Shown here: one piece after another, positions 8,719 to 16,648 of the stretch
Numbering within the stretch: the first letter of the stretch is position 1
Layout of the letters: every line of letters starts with the position of its first letter
Source of the DNA: Candidatus Peribacteria bacterium
GTDB lineage: Bacteria > Patescibacteria > JAEDAM01 > Absconditabacterales > Absconditicoccaceae
Assembly: GCA_031261265.1 (NCBI GenBank)
Contig: JAISKI010000053.1
Location: 1-24,292, forward strand
Length of the DNA stretch: 24,292 bases
Reading direction: 5' to 3'
Made by a program: the position numbers and the translations under genes
Notes under the pieces: model-generated
Told to the model about the DNA's origin: nothing
Database searches by the model: none
The model's input: only the letters and a program-made list of their open reading frames with translations

Positions 8719-9942
8719 TTACTTAACGTAATAATGATAAAGTTTTTCTCTCTGCAGGAGAGGGCAAATCTCCATGACTTCCTCCAAACTCACTGCATTA
8801 ATTTTAGCCAAAATATCTTCCAAGGTCTCAATAGATCCATATTCCAAATACTGCGATCCGAGAAAATTTGCCATATCATCGGAGCTTTCAATGCCCATTT
8901 GCATTTGACCATTGAGAAAACCGACAGCTTTTTCGAATTCTTCTTCGCTAATCTCTCCCTTTGCAATATGCTGGATCTCTTCAAAAATCTTTTCTACTCC
9001 GAAATCAAATCTGTCTTTATCAATTCCTGCTCTGATGAGAAAATCTCCATATTCAGGCTCAGTATAATGGGAAGCTCTGATATAGTAGCAAAGCCCTTGT
9101 TTTTCTCTGATATTTTGGAAAAGACGTGAAGACATGTTTCCTCCGAGGATCGTAGTCAGAATTTTCGCTGCATGTCTTTGTGGTTGGTTTCCATTGAATC
9201 CTCTGGCAGAAATAATGAGATGATTCTGTTCAGTTTTTTTCTCGAAAAAACTGCTTTGCTCCTCTGGTAAAAAGAAAGGGAAGGCTGGCTTTTCTAGCTG
9301 TTTTGTAGTCGGCAAATCAGAGAAATAGTCTGCAATCAGCTTTTTTATCTTTTCTGGATCAGTGATTTTCCCAGCTATCACAATGATGAGATTATCTTTG
9401 GTGTAGAGTGCAGATTTATAGGTTTGGAGGGTCTTTTGAGTAAAGGATTGGATATTTTCAATCGTCCCAATAATTGGTCTCCCATAGCTATTTTCTCCAA
9501 AATATCGGTGAGATCGTTTATCCATAGCAAGTGCTTGAGGATTATCTTCATACATTTTGAGTTCTTGGATCACTACTCCTTTTTCTCTTTCGAGCTCTGC
9601 CTCAGGAAATTGGGCATGCATCATCATATCGGCAAGAACCTCCAAGGCTTGCTCGGAGAAATTGGGAGCACATTTTACATAATAACTTACCGTAGCATTT
9701 CCCGTTCAAGCATTAAATTCTCCTCCAAAACGGTCTACCGCTTCTGCAACGGCTTTTGGAGTGGTATATTTTTCACCGCCTTTGAAAAAATTATGCTCAA
9801 GAAAATGAGCAATCCCATTGAGGGAAGGAGTTTCGTAAATACTTCAGGCTTTGCACATAATTTGTAAGGTGACGGAGTTGGTATCTTGCATTGGAGAGAA
9901 GATACAATCGATCCCTGAAATCTTTTCAATGGTATAAGTCAT
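8719..9942 (-). CDS. M16-family zinc metallopeptidase, 407 aa
   Basis: A processing-peptidase-like protein of the M16 (insulinase/MPP) family, with the inverted zinc motif HFLEH at residues 46-50 (zinc His46 and His50, catalytic Glu49). The third zinc ligand is expected in the EREKGVVIQEL segment about 77 residues later. The second half has the inactive-type M16 domain typical of the family (GNMSSRLFQNIREKQGLCYY). Two TGA codons encode Gly33 (KAGSIYE) and Gly79 (FNAGTGN), both before the longest uninterrupted frame, so a standard-code call would start at an internal Met and lose the zinc site. The start at 9942 (MTYTIEKISG) matches where M16 proteins begin. The stop is TAA. It has its own promoter. 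There is no signal peptide, so it is likely cytosolic; its substrate is unknown. Confidence 0.93.
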
Positions 9943-9976
9943 AACACGCCTTGAGAGAATAAAATTCTTTGGTTGT

Positions 9977-10004
9977 GTTATACTAAAGTTTAGATTACTT
10001 ACAA
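9977..10004 (-). promoter_or_regulatory. Promoter of the M16 peptidase gene
   Basis: On the minus strand TTGTAA (9999-10004), a 16-bp spacer and TATAAC (9977-9982). It follows the terminator of the small membrane protein gene. Confidence 0.65.
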
Positions 10005-10025
10005 GAGGTTCTTTTTTTCCGATAA

Positions 10026-10051
10026 AGAAAAAATTGAGGATTAGCTCAATT
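10026..10051 (-). terminator. Intrinsic terminator of the 63-aa membrane protein gene
   Basis: On the minus strand AATTGAG (10045-10051) and CTCAATT (10032-10038) form a 7-bp stem with a 6-nt loop, followed by a T-run. It separates this gene from the M16 peptidase gene. Confidence 0.7.
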
Positions 10052-10074
10052 CTTTCAACTGTAGGAAGTGAAGA

Positions 10075-10266
10075 TTACTGATAATTTACTGCTACTAAGT
10101 TTGTTTCAGCTTCTACCAAAGAAGCTTCAGCATCTACCAAAGCATATGCCATAATTGCAGTAAAGATCACTACACCAAAGAATGCAAGGTTTCTCGCAAT
10201 CTTTTCTCCTTTTGTTCTCTCATGTTCTTTTTTTCTGAGAGGGATTTTTTTTAGAATTTTTTTCAT
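10075..10266 (-). CDS. Small single-pass membrane protein, 63 aa
   Basis: The first 25 residues are strongly basic (KKILKKIPLRKKEHERTKGEK). One membrane helix follows at about 28-45 (LAFFGVVIFTAIMAYALV), then a short acidic tail (EASLVEAETNLV). The charge pattern predicts an inside N-terminus and an outside C-terminus. No family is recognised. The consensus promoter (TTGACA, 17 bp, TATAAT) suggests strong expression, and a terminator closes the unit right after the TAA stop. A short gene with such strong signals is probably real. Confidence 0.7.
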   Translation of the reverse strand: MKKILKKIPLRKKEHERTKGEKIARNLAFFGVVIFTAIMAYALVDAEASLVEAETNLVAVNYQ

Positions 10267-10300
10267 GGATGAGGGGATTAAGTAATAAAATTACAATAGT

Positions 10301-10329
10301 ATTATACATATAATATAAATATTTGTCAA
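10301..10329 (-). promoter_or_regulatory. Consensus sigma70 promoter of the 63-aa membrane protein gene
   Basis: On the minus strand a perfect TTGACA (10324-10329), a 17-bp spacer and a perfect TATAAT (10301-10306), the best match to consensus in the window. Confidence 0.88.
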
Positions 10330-10356
10330 CTTTTTGAGCACATTTTCATTAGGATT

Positions 10357-10384
10357 TTAAAAAAAGCTGATCTCGTCAGCATTT
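10357..10384 (-). terminator. Intrinsic terminator of the DMT-like transporter gene
   Basis: GCTGA (10366-10370) and TCAGC (10376-10380) enclose loop TCTCG. On the minus strand the stem is followed by seven T. It lies 26 bp after the transporter's TAA stop. Confidence 0.75.
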
Positions 10385-10409
10385 TCTTTCTCTTGATAAT
10401 GGGGAATAT

Positions 10410-11255
10410 TTACCCCACAATGAATCCTAATATCACCAACAAGGTGACAATCGCACACATGAGAAGATTTTTTTTCGTAGGTTTTTCCTTGAAAAAGATC
10501 CAACCGAACACCATCGTGATACCCGTACCCAGAAAAGAAAGCAGAACTGACATCACCACTCAGAATTCTCCTACCGTGAAAAGGTAGAGCAACCAGCTGG
10601 CATGTCCAAAAATAGAACCACCAAACAAATACGTATACAAAGAGGCAGTAGAGGTTTTGAGTTGTTTGAAAGCACCTTGTTTTAGAATCGGGAAGAGCAA
10701 GATCACGGCAATCAGTAGTTCATACATCACATAATACTCCACATCAGCCACCGATTTGAGCAGTCGTCCCGTAAGCAAGGTATCTACCGTCCCTAAAAGC
10801 TGAATGGAAAGAATGAGTTTTGCACTTTTGGGGAGGGTCAGCTTTTTAAAATCAATGGAAAATGCCATAATGACGAAAAAGGTGACAATCGCTATTACGA
10901 AGGACCACACCGAAGCATCTCTAAAAATCAAAAATCCTGCAATGATCGCGAATACTGATTTGAGATTGGAATACGGAAGAATATTGGACATTTTTTCCTG
11001 TTTCCAGAGTTTTTGGTCTAAGACACTGGAATACGTGCAAATTCCGATAGAACTCAGTACTCCAAGGAGCACAATCCAAGTAAGCACATTTGCATCAAAT
11101 CCCACCACCGCTACCAAAATCAGAGAAATTGGCACTCCTCGCGACTCCCCCATCCGTGAAAAAAGAATATCAGAAAGTTTGGAAAAGCTGAGAGCCTTTT
11201 TATAGCAAACTCTGTTGATACTGGAAAGAATGTTATTCACGATTGCCCAAATCAT
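10410..11255 (-). CDS. EamA/DMT-like membrane transporter, 281 aa
   Basis: A hydrophobic protein with about ten membrane helices in two halves, the layout of the drug/metabolite transporter (EamA) superfamily, which moves small metabolites across the inner membrane. The first half has an AIVNNILSSINRVCYKKAL opening and a LISLILVAVVGF-like helix series; the last helix ends GFIVG. Family membership is judged from helix pattern and length, and the substrate is unknown. TGA at 10560-10562 encodes Gly in FTVGEFGVVMSVLLSF and restores the last two helices, which the standard code would remove. The gene starts 6 bp after the coiled-coil gene's stop on the same strand, so the two are probably co-transcribed from the 11825-11852 promoter. 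The stop is TAA, followed by a terminator. Confidence 0.8.
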
Positions 11256-11261
11256 AGATTA

Positions 11262-11792
11262 TTACACCGTGGGAGATAAAGGTTGTTTGAGATCAATAAG
11301 GTTTTCTTGGATCATGGTTAGTTTTTGGCTGAGAAGGTAAGTATAAGTGGAAAACATGTTCCCATGCAGAGAAAATCCTCCGCTCACTTGATTGTGTATA
11401 ATCTGCAGATTTTGATCCAATTTCTGTACTACTTCTCCTCTCTTTGTGGGGTCTTGTAAGGCTTGCTGATATTCTTTTTTTGTCACTCTCAACGCTTTCG
11501 GAATAATCTCATCAATATGATCCGCTTTTTCTATTTCTTCTAATTTATCAAAGAGCTGTTGAATATCTAATTTACTCAACACTTCGTGAAATTCTTCATG
11601 AGAAATCTGTTTATCCTCCACGATTTCCTCAAAAGAAGTCTGATCAATCAATCCTGCTTCTACTAAGGATTTCAGCTCTTGAATTTCAAGTTTCGTTTTC
11701 TCCAGATAACGGGTCTTTTCGTAGTGTTGAAAATCCAGCTGTTCCTGCTTTTTCTTTTTTCTTTCGGACTCCTCTCTTTGAGTTTCAATCAT
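11262..11792 (-). CDS. Coiled-coil protein of unknown function, 176 aa
   Basis: A very charged helical protein. Residues 1-45 form a Glu/Lys/Gln-rich coiled coil (ETQREESERKKKKQEQLDF), and more helices follow (SLVEAGLIDQTSFEEIVEDK, FDKLEEIEKADHIDEII). The C-terminus is less charged (SGGFSLHGNMFSTYTYLLSQ). There is no signal peptide, membrane helix or TGA codon, and the stop is TAA. The 6-bp gap to the transporter gene downstream suggests an operon, but the sequence does not show what the two do together. No family is recognised. Confidence 0.75.
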   Translation of the reverse strand: MIETQREESERKKKKQEQLDFQHYEKTRYLEKTKLEIQELKSLVEAGLIDQTSFEEIVEDKQISHEEFHEVLSKLDIQQLFDKLEEIEKADHIDEIIPKALRVTKKEYQQALQDPTKRGEVVQKLDQNLQIIHNQVSGGFSLHGNMFSTYTYLLSQKLTMIQENLIDLKQPLSPTV

Positions 11793-11824
11793 GAGAAAAA
11801 AATGCTGAGGGATAAAACGTTTTT

Positions 11825-11852
11825 AGCATAGGAATATGAAAAATAATTACAA
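11825..11852 (-). promoter_or_regulatory. Promoter of the coiled-coil/transporter operon
   Basis: On the minus strand TTGTAA (11847-11852), a 16-bp spacer and TATGCT (11825-11830), 33 bp before the ATG. Confidence 0.5.
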
Positions 11853-11860
11853 CAGCATTT

Positions 11861-12337
11861 TTAGAACACATGCTCCAAAACCGTACACGACGGATATTTT
11901 TCTAAATCTACATGAGTATCACTTCTCTCAGGAATGATATGAAACCCGTGCTTTTCATATAAATGGATCGCTACCGTATTAAAATCATCGGTATATACTT
12001 TTATTCTGTCGGCATTCCTTTTTTTACACCTCATATATATATCTTCTATAATAAAGTTTCCAATCCCTTGTCTTCTAAATCTTGGCAATACTCCAAGCCA
12101 ATTGACCCAATAAAGTCCCTCTGGAGTATCCGTATATTGATAGATGCCAGAAATTCCCGCTACTTCGTTCTCATCAAAGATAACATATACTTCTTGCATT
12201 TTGAAGAGAGGATTTTCATTTCCCTGAAGATAGTCCAAAATATCTGACTTAAACGCCATATCTTTGAATTCTACTACTCCCTCAAAAAGAGGAAGAAAGT
12301 ATTGGAGATCTTTGGTTTTAATAATTTTTAAGTTCAT
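11861..12337 (-). CDS. GNAT-family N-acetyltransferase, 158 aa
   Basis: A single-domain GNAT enzyme, which transfers an acetyl group from acetyl-CoA to an amine. The acetyl-CoA-binding motif A is seen as VNWLGVLPRFRRQGIGNFII, with the diagnostic RRQGIG loop at about residues 87-92. The C-terminal VAIHLYEKHGFHII matches GNAT motif B (N/A-x-x-A-x-x-L-Y-E-x-x-G-F). Length is normal for the family. The substrate cannot be inferred; the type resembles both small-molecule and peptide acetyltransferases. It carries no TGA, stops at TAA, and has its own promoter. It is divergent from yidC. Confidence 0.92.
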   Translation of the reverse strand: MNLKIIKTKDLQYFLPLFEGVVEFKDMAFKSDILDYLQGNENPLFKMQEVYVIFDENEVAGISGIYQYTDTPEGLYWVNWLGVLPRFRRQGIGNFIIEDIYMRCKKRNADRIKVYTDDFNTVAIHLYEKHGFHIIPERSDTHVDLEKYPSCTVLEHVF

Positions 12338-12364
12338 TATTTTAATAGCAATAAAATTTTACTA

Positions 12365-12392
12365 AGTATAAACATTATTTTATGAGATGCAA
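12365..12392 (-). promoter_or_regulatory. Promoter of the GNAT gene
   Basis: On the minus strand TTGCAT (12387-12392), a 16-bp spacer and TATACT (12365-12370), 28 bp before the ATG. Confidence 0.65.
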
Positions 12393-12421
12393 ATTTTTTG
12401 CCGCCCTTTTTTCACTCTGAC

Positions 12422-12449
12422 TTGAAAAGCAGGAACTTTTTTATATTGT
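12422..12449 (+). promoter_or_regulatory. Probable yidC promoter
   Basis: TTGAAA (12422-12427), a 16-bp spacer and TATTGT (12444-12449), 38 bp before the yidC ATG. It is back to back with the GNAT promoter. Confidence 0.55.
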
Positions 12450-12487
12450 TGGGTACATAAAATGAGATTTTACTCTTCTCTATAAAA

Positions 12488-13291
12488 ATGAACATTTTTT
12501 CTGTCTTGGTCACCCAAATTCTTTATCGTCCGATTTTTAACGTGCTGATCATCTTTCTCGCAATCTTCGGCGGAAATCTTGGGATTGCGATTATCCTTTT
12601 GACCTTACTCGTGCGTGGGATCATGTTTAAATCTACCGCTGCAGGAGCTAATATGCAACAAGGAATGTCAGATCTCCAACCTAAAATTGAAGAACTCCAA
12701 AAAAAATACGAAAATGATCCTCAGAAACTCTCTGAAGAAACCATGAAACTTTTTAAATCTGAAGGGAAAGCACCTCTCAAGGGATGTTTGACAATGTTGA
12801 TTCAGATTCCAATTTTTATCTGTTTGTACCGAGTAGTGAGAAAATTTGCTGGTGGAGAAGGTATTCCTCCAGAGTGGCTTTACAGCTTTTTCTATAGCTT
12901 TGGTAATACCTATACCGATCTCATGAATATTGATACCCACTTCCTCGGATGGGATCTGCTAGAAAAAGGAAATCGGACTTTGACCATCCTCGTAGTACTC
13001 TTCAATTATGGACAAATGCAATTGACCTCTCTCGTTCAACCTAAACAAACCGCAAAACTTCCAGGAGCGAGTGTCCCAGATATGAGTAAAATGATGGGAA
13101 CCATGTCTATTGGAATGAGTTTAATGATGGGAGCTTTAGTATATTCATTGAATTCTGCTATCGGAATCTATCTCGCGACTACTTCGCTGTTTAGTATTGT
13201 ACAATATGTTTGGAAGTATAGAGCTTTGCTCAAGATAAAATGGAATGAACTGTTTCATAAAAATAGGCCTGTGATTATCAATCCAAAATAA
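12488..13291 (+). CDS. yidC: Membrane protein insertase YidC/Oxa1 family
   Basis: A 267-residue insertase that places proteins into the cytoplasmic membrane, alone or with SecYEG. It has the five-helix core: a first helix with LLTLLVRGIMF, whose Arg sits in the hydrophilic groove; the cytoplasmic coiled-coil hairpin MSDLQPKIEELQKKYENDPQ; the LKGCLTMLIQIPIFICLYRV helix; and the C-terminal helices with VYSLNSAIGIYLATTSLFSI. It is the short form without the large periplasmic P1 domain, as in Gram-positive YidC. The C-terminus is short and basic. It has no TGA and stops at TAA. The thrS leader region begins shortly downstream with no clear terminator between, so some read-through into the leader is possible. 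Confidence 0.95.
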   Translation: MNIFSVLVTQILYRPIFNVLIIFLAIFGGNLGIAIILLTLLVRGIMFKSTAAGANMQQGMSDLQPKIEELQKKYENDPQKLSEETMKLFKSEGKAPLKGCLTMLIQIPIFICLYRVVRKFAGGEGIPPEWLYSFFYSFGNTYTDLMNIDTHFLGWDLLEKGNRTLTILVVLFNYGQMQLTSLVQPKQTAKLPGASVPDMSKMMGTMSIGMSLMMGALVYSLNSAIGIYLATTSLFSIVQYVWKYRALLKIKWNELFHKNRPVIINPK

Positions 13292-13302
13292 TAAAAATTC
13301 TC

Positions 13303-13330
13303 TTGCTTTCCAGAAAAAAAAGACTAGGCT
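13303..13330 (+). promoter_or_regulatory. Possible promoter of the thrS leader transcript
   Basis: TTGCTT (13303-13308), a 16-bp spacer and TAGGCT (13325-13330), 30 bp before the leader peptide ATG. The boxes are weak; the position and spacing fit. Read-through from yidC is the alternative. Confidence 0.4.
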
Positions 13331-13359
13331 TGAGAGCGTTTAATTCTGTCACCTCAAAT

Positions 13360-13410
13360 ATGCAACAGCTTACCACTACCACAACGACCACAGGAACCAG
13401 CATTTGGTAG
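13360..13410 (+). CDS. Threonine-rich leader peptide of thrS attenuator, 16 aa
   Basis: The reading frame is MQQLTTTTTTTGTSIW, then TAG. It has seven Thr codons in a row (ACC ACT ACC ACA ACG ACC ACA) and an eighth after GGA, so half the peptide is threonine and all four Thr codons are used. It lies upstream of thrS, whose product charges tRNA-Thr. The stop codon falls inside the left arm of the antiterminator (13406-13413). This is the arrangement of classic amino-acid leader peptides (trp, his, thr operons of enterobacteria): slow translation when charged tRNA-Thr is scarce would change RNA folding and let transcription continue. There is no clear Shine-Dalgarno sequence. The function is inferred from layout. 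Confidence 0.8.
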   Translation: MQQLTTTTTTTGTSIW

Positions 13411-13486
13411 GAGTTTGTGATAGTGAAATATGCAAGCCTCCTACCTGATGACAGGGTGGGGGTTTTGTTTTGTGTTAGCAAACCCC
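13406..13486 (+). promoter_or_regulatory. thrS transcription attenuator (antiterminator, terminator and third hairpin)
   Basis: GGTAGGAG (13406-13413) can pair perfectly with CTCCTACC (13438-13445), extended by TTTG/CAAG inside. The same CTCCTACC is the left arm of the terminator at 13438-13471, so the two folds exclude each other. A ribosome that reaches the leader TAG (13408-13410) covers the left arm, so the terminator forms. A ribosome stalled on the early Thr codons leaves it free, so the antiterminator forms and thrS is transcribed. A further stem, GGGGTTT (13459-13465) with AAACCCC (13480-13486), would pair the terminator's own 3' arm and T-run and may add another switch. The folds are seen in sequence; the response to threonine is inferred. 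Confidence 0.75.
13438..13471 (+). terminator. Attenuator terminator upstream of thrS
   Basis: CTCCTACCTG (13438-13447) and CAGGGTGGGGG (13452-13462) form a 10-bp stem with one bulged G (13456) and loop ATGA, followed by TTTTGTTTT. It sits about 200 bp before the thrS ATG, after a leader peptide, and not at a gene end. Confidence 0.8.
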
Positions 13487-13496
13487 TAGTATTAAT

Positions 13497-13630
13497 AACC
13501 CCCTCTTCCGTCCTCCTAAACTTGGCTCGTCGTCCTCCCTCTCCCCCTGACAGGGGAGTAAAAAATAAGAATATTCCTATTTTTAATCCCCCTGCTAGGG
13601 GGGAGGCGAACGAAGTGAGCGGGGGGCTAT
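13497..13630 (+). repeat. Miniature hairpin-rich dispersed repeat, copy A
   Basis: The left half (13497-13562) matches 24092-24157 at all but about 4 to 5 of 66 positions (start AACCCCCTCTTCCGTCCTCC). It includes the hairpin CCCCTGACAGGGG. The right half (to GGGGGGCTATC) has the hairpin CCCCCTGCTAGGGGG and G-rich sequence complementary in kind to the C-rich left end. It is non-coding and sits between the attenuator and thrS. It may be a MITE-like or REP-like element; no transposase is linked to it here. Confidence 0.7.
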
Positions 13631-13670
13631 CAACACAAAATCCTTATTTATCCTTTATACCCACAACATT

Positions 13671-15572
13671 ATGTCCCACAACCAGACCATCTCAGACCAA
13701 CTCCACAAAATCCGTCACTCGCTCTCCCACATTATGGCACAAGCCGTGCAGAGAGTGCAACAAGCTGATGTCGAAATCGCTATCGGACCTGCCATCGACA
13801 ATGGATTTTACTATGATTTCCTTTTTCGTCCTGAACAACAGATTAAGGACGAGGATTTGCCGAAAATTAACGAAGTGATGGTTAAAATCGTGAAAGAAGG
13901 TCAGACTTTTACTCGCTTAGATGTCAGCAACGAGGAAAGTGAGCATATCGTGAAAGATATTTTGAAACAGAAATATAAAGCTGAAATGAGAGACGAATTT
14001 GCTGCTGCGGGCGAAGGGATCAGCTTTTATTTGAACTCTATCCCAACGGCTGCGAAGGAAAATTTGTTGAAGGGTGTGAGTGAGGAGTATGTGAAGTATT
14101 ATGAAGGGGTGACGAAATATTTTCAGGAGAAGCACCCAACGGAATTTGAAGACAGATTTATTACTTTTTTGGATATGTGTGAGGGTCCTCACGTGGAAAG
14201 TATGAAAGAGATTGACCCGAGTGCGTTTAAGGTGGCGAAAACTGCGGGAGCGTATCGAAGAGGGGACAGCAAGAATGTGATGATGACGAGGCTCTATGCG
14301 TATGCCTTTGAAACGAAGGACGAATTGAAAGAGTATCTGAACCTCTTGGAGGAAGCTAGACAGAGAGACCATAGAAAACTCGGGAAAGAACTCTGAATTT
14401 TTATGGTGAATGATTTGGTGGGGAAAGGGTTGCCAATGTACTTGCCGAATGGGTATATCCTGCGAAGTGAATTGGAGGAATATATCAAAGAGAAGGAAAG
14501 AAATTTGGACTATCAGCACGTCTTAACTCCGCCAATGGGAAGTGTGGAACTCTACAAAACGAGTGGACACTGGGACCACTACAAAGATAGTATGTTTCCT
14601 GCTATGGAGGTGGAAGAGGAATCTTTTGTGCTTCGTCCGATGAATTGTCCGCATCATATGATGATTTACAAGGAGGGATTACATTCGTATAGAGATTTAC
14701 CAATCAGAATCGGAGAAATTGCAAGAGATATGAGATTTGAAGCCAGTGGAACCTTGAAGGGAATTGAAAGAGTGAGATGTTTCTGTCAGAATGATGCTCA
14801 CCTCTTCGTCACACCAGAACAGATTCAGGACGAATTTGAGAAAGTAGTAAAGCTGATTCTAGATGTGTATAAGGATTTTAATATCACGAAATATAGTTTC
14901 AGACTCTCTCTGAGAGACCCAGAAGACAAAGAAAAATATTATCCTGATGATGCAATGTGGAATACTGCGGAAGATACGCTGAGAAAGGTATTGAAGGATA
15001 TTGGAATAGAGTATCAGGAAGAAATTGGGGAAGCAGCCTTTTATGGACCTAAACTCGATGTGCAGGTACAACCCGCTGTGGGGAATGAATACACGATTTC
15101 TACCTGCCAGCTGGATTTCTGTTTGCCTCAGAGGTTTGAATTAGCTTATACGGATTCTAACGGGACGAAGCAGACGCCTGTGGTTTTGCATAGAGCTATT
15201 TTGGGGTCATTGGATAGATTTATTGCCTATATTTTGGAGGAAACGAAGGGGATATTTCCGCTATGGCTCTCTCCTGAGCAGGTAAGAATTATCACGGTAG
15301 CTGATGCGTTTTTGCCGTATGCGAAGGAAGTTTTGAAAGAGTTAAAGGGTAAAAGGTTTAGAGCACATATTGATGAGGGAAACGAGAGTTTCAGCAAGAA
15401 GATTAGGAATGCTGAATTGCAAAAAGTGCCGTATATTCTGATTTTAGGAGAAAAGGAAGAAAAAGCGGGTTCAGTGTCTGTGAGAGAGTTTAAGACGAAG
15501 GAGCAGTACGAATTGAGTTTGCAGGAATTTGTGGAGAAGATTAGGGTGATTAGAGATGAGAAGAGATTGTAG
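13671..15572 (+). CDS. thrS: Threonine--tRNA ligase lacking the N-terminal TGS domain
   Basis: A 633-residue class II synthetase that charges tRNA-Thr. The protein begins almost at the editing (SAD) domain: HSLSH at residues 16-20 and MCEGPHV near 168-174 give the His/His/Cys/His editing site that clears mischarged Ser. The catalytic core has the zinc-site MNCPHHM (Cys326), motif 2 with MRFEASGTLKGIERVRCF, QNDAHLF, and motif 3 HRAILGSLDRFI. A C-terminal anticodon-binding domain follows. The TGS domain usual before the editing domain is absent. TGA at 14394-14396 encodes Gly242 (GKELGIF) between the editing and catalytic domains; the standard code would split the enzyme in two. The stop is TAG. 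The upstream attenuator with a Thr-rich leader probably controls it. It is convergent, 1 bp apart, with the next gene. Confidence 0.96.
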
Positions 15573-15573
15573 T

Positions 15574-16314
15574 TTAATTCATCGGTCTTTCATCTAAAAC
15601 GAAATATCCATCTGCAGAAAATTTAAAATCATATCTATGTTGATTTCCTTCCGTATCTTCGATTAAAATGGTTTGATCATAAGGATACACTTGTAGAGAG
15701 TTTTTATCAAATGCTCCTTCTGGTAATTTTACGATCATATCTAGTTGACCATATTTATTATAATCTGGAATTTTTACTATGGTTCATGTAGTACCTTTTC
15801 GAGATGGTTCGGGATTTTTATAATCAAAAATACTCGCAACTTCTTTTCAGCTTTTCTTGATATTACGGACGTTTGAAATTCTGTCAGGGTGATATCGTGA
15901 TGTTTTTTCTAAGATTACATTAACCGTTTGAGTATTTTTATCATATTGTAATCCGAAAATTTGCCAATGATTATGAGAATCCCATATATATATCTTATTA
16001 TCTTTCACGTCGAAACTTTCTTCAGAATGACTCATTCAAGTTCCGTCTAAAACTAACTTCCCTGCGGAACGGATATAATATTTTGGCATTTTGTTGTTTA
16101 CTAACAACATAAGGTCAGGATATCCTTCAATACCTTTTGTTAGGTCTAGCAATTCTATTGCTATATCAAATTTCCTTCCTTGCTCATCTTCTATGCTTCC
16201 TATTGGTTTAGTTTGTGAAGCAGATAAAGCTTCTACTAAGGTATGACCCGCAGGATTTTGAGTAGCAGGGGTTGTACCAAGGGTTGCATCAGTTATATTT
16301 TTTATTTCTCCCAT
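15574..16314 (-). CDS. Hypothetical protein, 246 aa, with three UGA-Gly codons
   Basis: No family is recognised. It begins MGEIKNITDATLGTTPATQN and runs to TAA at 15574-15576. Three TGA codons (16036-16038, 15847-15849, 15784-15786) are read as Gly in LVLDGTGMSHSEES, IKKSGKEVAS and KGTTGTIVKI; the open frame on both sides of each, with even amino acid use, supports one gene. There is no signal peptide or membrane helix. The low-complexity N-terminus (Thr/Ala/Ser-rich) is followed by what looks like beta-rich, Tyr- and Asp-rich sequence with repeated KxYxW/YxFK patterns (DNKIYIWDSHNHWQIFGLQY, HRYDFKFSADGYFVLDE). A strong promoter with a palindrome over its -10 box lies upstream. There is no terminator room before thrS. 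Confidence 0.75.
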
Positions 16315-16348
16315 TTGTAGAGGGTAAACAGATAAAATGTTCTTTATA

Positions 16349-16376
16349 ATTATAAAGATTTTGTGTTTTTATGCAA
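16349..16376 (-). promoter_or_regulatory. Promoter of the 246-aa protein, with palindrome over the -10 box
   Basis: On the minus strand TTGCAT (16371-16376), a 16-bp spacer and a perfect TATAAT (16349-16354). The perfect 18-bp palindrome TCTTTATAATTATAAAGA (16341-16358) overlaps the -10 box and could be an operator or just an AT-rich -10 region. Confidence 0.7.
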
Positions 16377-16403
16377 TTTTTTGGAGATATTTTTCTGCTC
16401 ATA

Positions 16404-16573
16404 CAAACCCCCTTCCGCCTTCGTACTCTTGGCTCCTCAGGCTCCCTCCCCCTTATCAAGGGGAACCGCCACTACTGGGAACAACACACATTCAACATCA
16501 AACATTCAACTTTTGTTGCGGAATCCCCTGATAAGGTGGTCGAGTCCCGCTGTACAGCGGGAAGGGGGGTTGC
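16404..16573 (+). repeat. Miniature hairpin-rich dispersed repeat, diverged copy B
   Basis: It starts CAAACCCCCTTCCGCC and ends GGAAGGGGGGTTG, giving inverted ends like copy C. Inside are CCCCTTATCAAGGGG, a second CCCCTGATAAGG-type segment, and the perfect hairpin CCCGCTGTACAGCGGG (about 16546-16561). It is related to copies A and C in layout and end sequence but clearly diverged. It fills most of the gap between the 246-aa gene and the TerC gene; no gene is seen in it. Confidence 0.6.
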
Positions 16574-16592
16574 TACCACAACATTTTTCCCC

Positions 16593-16620
16593 TTGAAACC
16601 ATTCCCACAAACCATATAGT
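16593..16620 (+). promoter_or_regulatory. Promoter of the TerC-family gene
   Basis: TTGAAA (16593-16598), a 16-bp spacer and TATAGT (16615-16620), 28 bp before the ATG and just past repeat copy B. Confidence 0.7.
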
Positions 16621-16648
16621 CTCTTCTGTTTATCTCTCTTTTCAAACT

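Noticed and set aside
13438..13471. T-box riboswitch upstream of thrS (GGGTGG is present)
   Set aside because: The rest of the T-box consensus (GGTACCGCG-like) and the stem I features are absent, while a Thr-rich leader ORF with competing stems is present.
13417..13878. Plus-strand ORF of 153 codons overlapping the start of thrS
   Set aside because: It translates the attenuator and repeat copy A and then overlaps thrS in another frame. The Pro-rich sequence comes from the C-rich repeat.
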